Assembly (NCBI RefSeq): GCF_001704415.2
Contig: NC_030811.1
Span: 76,402,069-76,466,068, forward strand
Reading direction: 5' to 3'
Source: Capra hircus
Lineage: Eukaryota; Chordata; Mammalia; Artiodactyla; Bovidae
DNA: 64,000 nucleotides
The notes under the pieces are model-generated. The model was not told the DNA's origin. It saw only the letters and a program-made list of their open reading frames with translations, and did no database searches. Of this stretch, positions 39,701-51,700 are shown one piece after another; the first letter of the stretch is position 1; every line of letters begins with the position of its first letter. Both the position numbers and the translations under genes were made by a program.

Positions 39701-42700
39701 TTGCATGAAATGTTCCCTTGGTATCTCTAATTTTCTTGAATAGATCTCTAGTCTTTCCCATTCTGTTGTTTCCCTCTATTTCTTTGCATTGATCACTGAG
39801 GAAGGCTTTCTTATCTCTCCTTGCTATTCTTTGGAAATCTGCATTGAAATGGGTATATCTTTCCTTTTCTCCTTTGCCTTTTGCTTCTCTTCTTTTCACA
39901 GCTATTTGTAAGATCTCCTCAGAGAACTACTTGGCCTTTTTGCATTTCGTTTTCTTGAGGATGGTCTTGATCCCTGCCTCCTTTACAATGTCATGAACCT
40001 CCATCCATAGTTCTTCAGGCACTCTGTCTATCAAATCTAATCCCTTGAAACTATTTGTCACTTCCACTGTATAATCATAGGGATTTGATTTAGGTCATAC
40101 CTGAATGGTCTAGTGGTTTTCGCTACTTTCTTCAATTTAAGTCTGAATTTGGCAATAAGGAGTTCATGATCTGAGTCACAGTCAGCTCCCAGTCTTGTTT
40201 TTGCTCTACGGCTGCAAAGAATATAATCAATCTGATTTCGGTATTAACCATCTGGTGATGTCCATGTGTAGAGTCTTCTCTTGTGTCTTCTCTTGGGCTT
40301 CCCTGATAGCTCAGTTGGTAAAGAATCTGCCCACAATGCAGGAGACCTGGGTTCGATCCCTGGATTGGGAAGATACCCTGGAGAAGGGAAAGGCTATCCA
40401 CTCCAGTATTCTGGCCTGGAGAATTCCATGGACTCACAGGAGACTGACCCAGACTTGCCCGTGAGTATCCAGGAGTCTCTGGCAGAGGTGTGGGTCAGCT
40501 GCAGCCTGCTGCAGGGCTGGGGGCACTGAGGGCAGCAGTGCATGCGTGGGACCTTTTGAAGGAGGTCGCCATTATCTTTGTTACCTCCACCATAGCTGGG
40601 CCTCAGGCCAAATAACAGGGAGGGAACACAGCCCCGCCCATCGACAGAAAATTGGATTAAAGATTTACTGAGTATGGCTCTGCCCATCAGAACAAGACCC
40701 AGTTTCCACCTCAGTCAGTCTCTCCCATCAGGAACCTTACATAAGCCTCTTATCCTTCTCCATCAGAGGGCAGACAGACTGAAAACCACAATCACAGAAA
40801 ACTAACCAATCTGATCACGTGGACCACAGCCTTGTCTAAGTCAAAGAAACTATGAGCTACCCAAGGGCTACCTAAGATGGAGGGGTCATGGTGGAGAGTT
40901 CTGATAAAATGTGGTCCACTGGAGAAGGGAATGGCAAACCACTTCAATATTCTTGCCTTGAGAACCCCATGAACAGTATAAAAAGGCAAAAAGATAGGAC
41001 ACTGAAAGATGAACTCCTCAGGTCAGTAGGTGCCCAATATGCTACTGGAGATCAGTGAAGAAATAACTCCAGAAAGAAGGAGAGACAGAGCCAAAGCAAA
41101 AACAACACCCAGTTGTGGATGTGCCTGGTGATGTAAGTAAAGTCCGAAGCTGTAAAGAGCAATATTGCATAGGAACCTGGAATGTTAGGTCCATGAATCA
41201 AGGCAAATTGGAAGTGGTCAAACAGGAGATGGCAAGAGTGAATATCGACATTTTAGGAATCAGTGAACTAAAATGGACTGGAATGGGTGAATTTAACTCA
41301 GATGACCATTATATCTACTACTGTGGGTAAGAATCCCTTAGAAGAAATGGAGTAGCCATCACAGTCAACAAAAGAGTCTGAAATGCAGTACTTGGATGCA
41401 ATCTCAAAAATGACAGAATGATCTCTTCCATTTCCAAGGCAAACCATTCAATATCACAGTAATCCAAGTCTATTCCCTGACCAGTAACGCTAAAGAAACT
41501 GAAGCTGAATGGTTCTATGAAGACCTACAAGACCTTCTAGAACTAACACCCAAGAAAAATGTCCTTTTCATTATAGGAGACTGGAATGCAAAAGTAGGAA
41601 GTCAAGATATACCTGGAATAACAGGCAAATTTGGCCTTGGAGTACAGAATGAAGCAGGGCAAAGGCTAATGGAGCTTTGCCAAGAGAATGCGCTGGTCAT
41701 AGCAAACATCCTCTTCCAACAACACAAGAGAAGCCACCCTCATCTCTTGCTAAAATCCTCCCATGGTCTGTGAGGCCCTACATGACCTGGCCCCTGCCTA
41801 CCTCTTCAGATCTCTCTACCAATACTTTTCCTATCGCTCACTCTACTTCAACTAGTCACCCTGTTCTTAGCTCACATGCATCCTCAAGTATCAAGGGAAA
41901 TATTATTTCCTGCCCTAAGTTCCCTGAGACCAGTTTATAGAGGGACTTGTGGGCTTGAAGGAGACCCAAAATGGAGAGAAAACTATCGACTGCATTTTGA
42001 AAGAGTGAGGTGGAAAAGGAAGCAATTTTCAGGACTAAGAATGCACTGGCTGAAGTAGAACATACTTGTACATACTTGAACATACTATAACAGTATCTTC
42101 TATTAAACCTCTACTATATGCTCTCATGGCTTCCTATAATTCTCATTCATAAAATGTACCATGATTGTATTCAAATACTCTGTGTGCACTTACTTAACGT
42201 CCAATATCCGTACTAAGTAGTAACTTTCTATTAATGCTCCGTAAGTGACAGATCAATGAATACCACGTAATATAGCTTTAAATGAATGTAATTTCAGTCC
42301 AAGCACTACTTAACTCTCATAGTAACTGTCCACTCAAGTTGGACTATTAAATATGGCTATTAGATTGAGCTACTAGAGTTCATTACTCAGATGATTATTA
42401 AAGTTAATGAGCAGTTTTTCATGAGATTCATTGACTGTAATCATACTCCTCTCCTCTCATTTTCAGGCATTATTTTCCCCCCTCCCTATTTTTTCTATCT
42501 ATAATAAACAGGTCTTAAGAGATGGAATACTGTACACTCATAACTTGTATGTGAAGATTTGATTGTCAGCTCAGTAGGTTATAGCATGGCTCTGAAAGTA
42601 GCGAATCACATGGGTTTAGAACTTCAGCATCAGTAAGCCAGACACAAAAAGCATTCCTCTCATTGTATATCATTTCTTTACAATGAAGCAGGTGAGAAAA

Positions 42701-45700
42701 TGTAGCTTGATTAAATATGAACCCATCCCCTCTACTAGAGAAATAATACAAAGAAAAACTTTTAGAACAATAGCTGGACTGTGGCTTCTCTTATACAGAC
42801 AGCAAATGTATAAAATTACAGTGGAGAAGTTAATTTGGTATGTAAATACCCACATGATCACTTATGTTCAGGATCCATATAACTGAACAATGGCTAAATA
42901 TATGGAACTCAAGTAAAATTAAATAAATTGACAAATACAACCCGCTTCTACCTGTATGGTTGGTAAAAACACATAAGGTCAGGTGTTCAGATAATTCCTC
43001 TTGGTCTTGAAGATCACTATATCCAAAGTTGACAAGTCTAAGAACATAAAGGATAAGAATTTACAAATAAGTTCCCTCATAAAAGATGTGAGTAACAACT
43101 ATAATTTATCCACATGTCTCTGAGAAATTTAAGTAGATAATATGTCCTTTTGTTAAAATAAATAAGTAAAGCAATAATTTGTCAATCCTTGGTCCAGGAA
43201 GATCACATACGATGCAGACAGCAACTAAGTCCACGTGCCACAAACACTGAGCTTGTGGTCTAGAGCCCAGCAACCGCGGCTACTGAGCCCTCGGGCCACA
43301 GCTGCTGAAGCCTTTGTGCCCCAGAGTCTGCGCTCCGCAGGAGAAGCCACCATGAGAAGCTACTGGAGAGCAGTCCCCTCTTGCCACAGCTAGAGAAACG
43401 CCCACACAGCAATGAAGACCCAACACAGCCAAAAATAAACAAAATTATTTTTTAAAAACAGTAATTTTTAAAAATAGATGGTACATAAATGGCAATAGGC
43501 AGGATATACAATATTTCAACTTTTGTCTAATTTTAAAATAATGTTGATGCTACATTTCAAAATAAACAGAACCGAATGTTCATATATGATAAAAATAAGG
43601 CTAGTGAAATGTAGCATTTTGCAATTACCATTAATTCAGGAAGACTTTCATTTCTTCTGTGCACTTGTGGCTTTGAGTCTATTTTTTCAAAAGTATCTCC
43701 TGTTTTTACTAAATGTAAAATAGTCTGGGGGGGGGGAATCTTGCCTTTTGTATAAAAATGAAAACAGGCGGGGTGGGGTGGGGGCGGGGAGAAGCAATAG
43801 ACTCAGCTGAGCTATAAGTGGATTGACCTGAGACATCCTCTTTGATGGCAACAAGAAAAGGGTTCTGATGCTTCATTCTAAACATAGAGCTCTCTGACTC
43901 TGACTCTGAATCTTTTTATTGAATTACAGAGCACTTCCACATATCAAAAATAATAATAATAATAAGATGCCCTATAGAAATAAATGGCTAAGAAAATCAA
44001 TATGATTGCCTTTACATGGAAAAACCCTGTGTCCATACTTGATAACATTGTGTATATTCCCTATAGAAAACAGAAACAGAAAAGATGGCAAACACTCCCT
44101 CACATAAACAGAACATCAAATTATCCTTTTAGCAGTATATCACAGATTATGTTTAAATATAATCATTCTGTCCAGAAGTGTCTATAAAAAATAATAATAA
44201 TTTAGGAGTAACCTACTTGAATCCTGAGTCACTTAATGATATATCCAAGGGTGCTTCAAACTGTCAAAAAATCAGGTGATAACAAAGCAAAAGATGACGT
44301 TAGTTAAGTGATGATAGTTCTGGAAACCAGAGCAAACCTGACGACACTGTGCTTACATAATGATGAAGAGCTCCTTTAACTAGCATTATCTTCAGAGGTT
44401 ATTTCACACATCTACATAGAGAAAGTCCACTGGGAATATTCTGGAGTCTACATAAATCACAAGCTTGATGTATATTCATCAATCATAAATATACATCAAG
44501 ATTTTGCTTCAGATTTGACTACCGTAGACGGGTTGTGTAATAAGTTGATTGGAAGGAGTAGGCTTTTATAGGACACAGATGATTGTGTAGGGAATGGTAT
44601 CTTTAGAAAGAGAATGAGTGTGAGTCCAGAAAAAGGGGGGCAGGAGGAGTAAATGAAATTCTTATAATGGTATGATGTCAATCTGCATTAGACAGCAATA
44701 TTAATCCTAGCCAGGAAGAATAATGTTCTGTCCATCACAGATAAAGATACTTATGACTCCTCACTACAATGATACTTCTCACTACACTCCAAATACTTTT
44801 CCAGGAGTGATTCTAGATTTTTACTAATTAAACTATATCCTCTCATCGACTTTAGACTCAATCCACCATCCTCACACATCCTTTTGGATCAAATGACGCA
44901 TAATCACGAACTACTGACCACACCTACCACATACTGCTGCTGCTGCTGCTGCTAAGTCACTTCAGTTGTGTCCAACTCTGTGCGACCCCATAGACGGCAG
45001 CCCACCAGGCTCTCCCATCCCTGGGATTCTCCAGGCAAGAACACTGGAGTGGGTTGCCACATACTACCTCCTACTAAATTCTACCTCATACAAACTCTCA
45101 CTCTTAACCATGTTTCTTTATTGTGAAGCATTCAGTTAGTAGAAATTTCCTGTGTGTGCTTTTCTTATCACCTATATTAATTGCATTTACTATAAAGCTG
45201 AAGCTTTGAGCTGACAGGAACTATTTTACTTGCTCATACAAGCTATTCATACATGATCAATAATGCTAAAATGCTCTTTATGATAACTTTCATTAAAAAG
45301 GAGTAATGGTTAGTATAAGAGCTTCCCTTGTGGCTCAGCTGGTAAAGAATCCACCTGCAGTGTGGGAGAGCTGGGTTCGATCCCTGGGATGGGAAGATCC
45401 CCTGGAGATCTTCCAGGGAAAGGCTACCCACTCCAATATTCTGGCCTGGAGAATTCCATGGACTCTATAGTCCACGGGGTCATAGAGTCGGGCACGACTG
45501 AGCGACTTTCACACAAATCACAAAATGGGAATAAAATTTCACCATATAGCCCAGTCATTTTCTGGACTTACCATTAAGTTAAAGTGCTCATCAGCATAAA
45601 ACTGGATGCATTTTAAGACACTCCTTGATTTCTAAAAGAGAAAACAGAGTAAGTGACAAATTAAGAAAAAAAAAAAACACTAAAGAGAGAGAGAGAAAAG

Positions 45701-48700
45701 GAAGCAACAAAAAAGCAAACAGTAATGAAAATCTTCATTATTTGTAATAAACTTTGACTGTTCTCATCAATGAAAATGAAGTAATTAATAAATTATAACA
45801 ATGATAACATCAAAATTAAAACACTCCCATAAAAAAGAGTGCCAGTGGATTAGTTTTTACCTTCAGATCAATATAGTATAATCTCTGCTCTGACATATCC
45901 CACTGAGCCCAAACAAAATCTTCGGCTATTCTCTCTCTTGGGAGATGGCCAGAATTTTTAATTACCTAAGGAGGCAAAGAGATTTTAGAAATAAATAACT
46001 GTTTTAAAGGAGAACATATCTGGGTTTCATAATTATTTTGAATATTCTATCTTTATAATACCTGTAAATATTTCCACAGTTAATTTTTAGTTGCCCCTAC
46101 CTCCAACACATACACATGGAAGCTCTTTCCAAAAAAAGATTTAGGGTATCATTTCATTACTTGCTCTTTACAACACTCTGCAATAAACTATTTTATTCTT
46201 GTTCTTAGTTAGACAGACAGGCTGGGGCTGTTGAAGGCAAGGCCACACTTATCACAAATCAACAGCTAGGCAAATGGAAGATTCAAAGCTTCCCATTTTG
46301 GACATAACACACTGAAGTATCTGCAGTCTAGAGGGCTTTATTACCAAAGGTCAACTGTGAGGACAAGGGAAAACTCAAGCCTAGGAGAGGGGAGTACTGG
46401 GCAACAATCCGAGATCTGCCATAAACACTTCATGTGGCTTTGGTCATAGTTCTTGCCTGTCCATCTTCTACAATGAGTCTGATGATACTGCCCATTGCTC
46501 AGCAATACTTAATTATTCATCCTTCAAGATCCAGCTGAGGCATTGCCTCCTGTACAAAACCCAGTTTCACCTCCCCATATGAAGGCAAAGCTCCCCATCT
46601 CCGTATTTCTGTCACTTTGGCGTGCTTCTATCACATTTATACTTTAATTAATGCTATAAGTCTATCCCAATGATTATGCACTCTTCTACAGCACCTTTAT
46701 ATTTTCAATGACTTGACTGTTTCTAGTATGTAGTAGTGCTCAAGAAATACCTGTCAAATAAAGGGAAAGGAAATTGTACACAAGGGTAAATGGAAAGAAA
46801 TGCTAAATGTAATACAAGGAATTCAGAGTTCATTTTCCTCAAAATGCTCAACAAGCATTTTCCTCAAAATGCTCAACAAGCAAAAGCTATCTATACTGGG
46901 ACAGGTAAGTAAAGAATGAAGACAGGTTGGTGTAGGAGAATGAGGAAAAAAAGGGATGGACCTTTCTTTGATGGTCTGATATACCATCAGAATGGTCCAC
47001 ATTTGTACCTAAACCCTCTCTAATCTCAGAAGGGATTTCCCCCCTGAGGCTAAGTTGGAACTCAAGGGAGGCACAGGGCAAGCAGAATCATACACCTCTA
47101 TTTCTGTTTGCCTGGTTCCATCACGTTTGCTGGCAAAAGATCCAAGAGTACTTATCTGACTCTTAACTTTGGGAAACCCATCTTGTTTCCATCTGATGGC
47201 AACTGAGGTTCATATAGCAGTTCTTCCCTCGCCAGAGTTACCTCACCTGTGTGAGTCTACATTGTTGTGTTTCCTGAACATGCTGGGATAAATGTAATAC
47301 CATCACTTTTATATAGGGATGTTAGGGTTGTTATAGGGTAGGTTGTTATAGGTTATATGTTGTTACAGAGTTGTTATATAGGGATGTTAACAGTGCCTCA
47401 CAAAAGGACACACGTGGATGAAGGTGTGCTGGGGCTGTATCATCTTGGCCAGGAGAATTCTTCCTGGGCTTCTGACAAGTGTCTCCTGGCCTCACTCTCC
47501 CGGCAATGTCTCTCACAACTCCCAACCCCTCTTCTTAACAGCAGTCCTCTGTCTGTATCCATTTCCAGTTCCTGACTCCAATCTGTTTATTTAACTATCT
47601 CCAAATCCTCACTGATGGTTTTGGGATTTTGCACCTTGGTCCTTCCTCTCTGGCCTTACCATTTCCAACCATTGGCCTTGTCTTTGCCCTCCCATCCATC
47701 TGGGGCCCAGAGCTCTAGTCACACACTTTCTCATCATTTCCCAGCCAGGTGTCTTGATTTGAGGCTTTCAATCATAGATACACAATTAACAAATGCCATT
47801 TCTCATTTCAATTTTGTTCACATAATTTAAAATTAAAATCAGAGAAAGAGTATTCTGATGTAGAGCATTTAAATATTGAAGGAAATCATTTTAATATCAG
47901 TAACATCACAAAAACTGTCAATAAAAAAGACAACCTAGCAAAAATATACACAAGAATATAACTAAACAATTTTCAGAAAAATAAATTCACATAGCCAATA
48001 AGTGTAGAAAATGTTCAAACTCAACAATATTAAAGGAAATACAAACTCAAATAATAATGTTCAGTTCAGTTCAGTCACTCAGTAACAACTTAAACCCATC
48101 AAACTGGATTTTTTAAAGAGGGAAACACATCTATTATTGGTATGGATAGAGGGAAAGGGTACTTTTATATTTTGCTTGCAAAACTAAATTGTTACAAGTC
48201 TTCTGGAAAGTAATCTGGCAAAATGTGTTGAAGTTTATTAAATGCATATAACCATCAACCCACTTATCCATCCCTGAGGGTTTAATCCAAAGAAACATGT
48301 GTACCAAACATGTAAAGTTAAAAACATTTGAAACGATTTGAAATGTAAATAAAAGGGGGGAAAAGGCAATCAAGTGAATATACATCCATGGAAGAATGGT
48401 GACAAAATTGTGTACATCTATGCCAGGGACTGTTTGCATTTCTGAAGACAATGTACTAAGCTACTGTAGGTTGCTCGGCAGTAATTCCACAAAGTTGAAT
48501 AAGGAGAGAGTGAATAATAAACAAACCCCTGGGTGTATCAGGGTGGGGATGTGAGATACAGAGGTATGGAGAAAAGTATGAAAAGATACACAATACACAT
48601 GGTTGTGAACAAAGTTAGAGATGAAGAGTCAAGAGGGGTGTGGAAAACAAGCAAAAAAGAAAAGAAAACTGAACTATATAGAACCTCAGCATATATGCTA

Positions 48701-51700
48701 TGATCTCATTTATTATATGCATGCTTATGTATACATGTATACAAATTTAGAGAAAGAAATCATATCTCTGTTTAGAAACCTACAGGGATACCCCTGATAT
48801 ATTAAGCAAAAGCAAAAGCAGCAAATTAATATCTACACTATGAATCTATTTCAGTAAAAGCAACTGAATCCTAGTATCTGTGCACTGAACCCTGAGCGAG
48901 GTACAAGGCAAGGAAGCATCACTCAAGGCTGTCATCAGTTATCTCAGGAGACTGATGGGGGCGTGGGGAGGTGAGATAGATATGAAGGAGATAATCAACT
49001 CCTTCATGTATCTTATATTATTTCATATGTTATAACAACCAATCTATAACTTGAAAGATACCAAATAAAGTAGAATGTTTTCCACAACATTAATACATCC
49101 TTAATAGCCTAGAAACACTACTCTTTATGGGAAAAAACTCTGAAGCAAAAGGACTTTCAAATATTTACCACTCGATTTCCATCTTCTTGGACAACTTGGA
49201 TATGAAATTGTTCAATATCTTTTAAAAAAAGAAAACAGAAAGACAGTTTAACCTTCATGAAAAATATGAGTACTTTTTTTTCACCCAAACAGTTGTGAAC
49301 TTTTTTTTAATATATAAAAGCAAAGCAGATTAAACAATTGGCTGAAAAATAGTACTATCACAGATGGCAATCTCACAAGAAAGGTTCAAAACAAAAACCC
49401 ACCTTTCTCCACCCTCCCTTTACAGTCTGTGTCAAGTCCAGCATTTACTCTGCTCCTCAATACCAACAACACATGAAGCATTTAACTCTGCTACTCCCCT
49501 GGGTTAGCTGAACAAGTGTTTCCCTCCCCAGTACCATCAGTCTTATATAGGGCTCATTTGGCAGGGTTTATCTTCAATTTCCAAATACCAAATACCTCTT
49601 TATATGAAAACATCATATAGAAAACTCATTATGCCAGATATTAGGGGGAGGTATTTTTATAGGGGTCATTAACAGAACACTATAAACACTGTATTGATGT
49701 ATAGATGGACCATTTTTCTCAGTAAGCAGTTTACATTGAGCCATATGTATCTTCTGTTGGTTCTAGTTACAAAAATGTGAGATACATAATTGCGCAAGAG
49801 TATCGGAGAGGGCAATGGCAACTCACTCCAGTACTCTTGCCTGGAAAATCCCATAGATGGAGGAGCCTGGTAGGCTGCAGTCCATGGGGTCTCGAAGAGT
49901 CAGATATGACTGAGCGCCTTCACTTTCACTTTTCACTTTCATGCCTTGGAGAAGGAAATGGCAACCCACTCCGGTGCTCTTGCCTGGAGAATCCCAGGGA
50001 CGGGGGAGCCTGGTGGGCTGCCGTCTATGGGGTCGCACGACTGACGACGGAAATGACTGACGCAACTTAGCAGCAGTAGCGGCAGAGGAAGTGAACACAA
50101 ACCAAATCTTCAGTCTTGTCCCTCCAATTACAAATCAGCTGCTTCACCTCATAACAAGAAAGACAGCTTCCTAGATCAGATGCACCAGTGAATTTTGTCC
50201 TTTCTCTATCCCTCCTTCTACTTGAAATCATCATTAAAGGATGTCCCAATCTTATCTCCCTCTACCTGAATTTGACCAAGTTGCTATGTATCCTCGAGTT
50301 CTGCCATGGATTTCTTCTAGCTTCTAATACCGTTCCCTCTGTCCATCCAAGCCTCTCTCCTTACATTATAGTTTCAACTGTGACAGACATCCTAAAGAAG
50401 GATGGACTAAAGAAGACAAAAATGACTGTTTTACAAACATTCTACCATATGCCCAAACCAGAAACCCATATTTGCAGAAGCCCATCACATATGGAGACAG
50501 AACCCAACAGAACAACAAGTGAGGCAGACAGAAAGTCCTTCCACAGGAGTCCTAGATCTTCAATGGACATCAAAGTCAGTGGACTTTTGGACTGGCGAGT
50601 GGACAGTTAGAAGCTTCATCACACTCTATGCTTCGCTAGGAGATATGCTGTTCATGAAAACATAAAGATATACTTACATTTCTCTTCTGAAAGCAGTAAC
50701 AGATGATTCTCTGGTTGAGGGCGACTTTCAACATGTGGGTAGAGGAACTATAAAAAGGAAATTAAAGTCATAAGCAACTACCTTGCTTACACAATTATTT
50801 CAAAAGTTATTTCAGTTATTTCACACAGTTATTTCAATTACTGTACAACTACACACCATAGAAGGGAGTGGGAACCGCAAAATAGTTCAGGCAAATCACA
50901 TTCATACACACACACTATAGATGGAAGCAAGGAAGAAAAAGGAACACTTTCAGGAGCTCAGTTTTGCAGGAGGGGATTGATGGCAGGTCCAACACAATTC
51001 CTTTAAACAGTAAGGCTAAACTGTAAGCCACTCCTAGGGATGGTGCTTCATATTTGGAATATGTGATTCTGAAGTCAATCAAAAACAATATCAATAAACA
51101 ACATTTGAACAGAAAGTTCCATTTCACAAGCACCAAAAAAGAGTGATCGATAACAATTTCTTATGCAGCTAAACCTAGTGTTTAATTTGAGAGCCAAGTA
51201 AACAAACTCTGCACGACAACTTCCAAAGTCCCACATCCGAGAGACAAAGCACAACAGAACCAGGGACTTTCCAGGAAAGGACAGTGAGTCACAGTGCGGC
51301 ATGTGGTGGAGGATTTACCTCAAAGTATTCAACGACTGCCACTGGAAGAAAAGGCCTGATCCAGCCCTTCCTCCTCCTCTGTGCCTGCCCTTATTTGTCA
51401 GCCCACAGGACAAAGCGGGCAGCCAGAAACACAAGGCCTGACACCATCAGCTGTGATAATGAGGGGAACCTGGCCATGGGATGACTCCAGTGACTTAATT
51501 CCTTCATCATTCTAAAGTGAAAGTGAAGTCGCTCAGTCGTGTCCGACTCTTTGCGACCCCGTGGACTGTAGCCTACCAGGCTTCTCTGTCCATGGGATTC
51601 TCCAGGCAAGAATACTGGAGTGGGTTACCATTTCCTTCTCCAGGGGATCTTCCTGACCCAGGGATTGCACCCAGGTCTCCCACATTGGAGGCAGACACTT

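Larger units (their letters stand above)
32466..42951. other. GSAP: Largest GSAP intron (10.5 kb), rich in BovB
   Basis: Holds three separate BovB insertions, several SINEs, MIR, L1M, a DNA-transposon-like piece and L2, listed separately. 32466-33210, 33340-33900, 37884-39280 and 41910-42951 are unique or too decayed to name; 38740-39280 is pyrimidine-rich and could be an old repeat. Confidence 0.55.
43038..44216. other. GSAP: GSAP intron with SINE and G-rich stretch
   Basis: 1.2 kb. Contains a CHR SINE (43195-43450), a G10 run at 43727-43736, a G4 motif at 43770-43789 and a short (AAT)n at 43949-43964. The rest shows nothing. Confidence 0.6.
44261..45571. other. GSAP: GSAP intron with two SINEs and a perfect hairpin
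   Basis: 1.3 kb. Contains the inverted repeat at 44464-44500, a 5'-truncated Bov-A2 (44936-45056) and a Bov-tA (45319-45512). Remaining sequence unique. Confidence 0.6.
45966..49168. other. GSAP: GSAP intron, 3.2 kb, with L2, L1M and local duplications
   Basis: Holds an L2 3' end, a 25-bp tandem duplication, a GTTATAG-rich minisatellite, a minimal BovB-type tail and an old L1. 45966-46500 and 47830-48050 look unique. Confidence 0.55.

Noticed and set aside
40434..41110. Possible promoter or CpG island
   Set aside because: The GC-richer part is BovB 5' UTR, with few CpG and no link to a host first exon.
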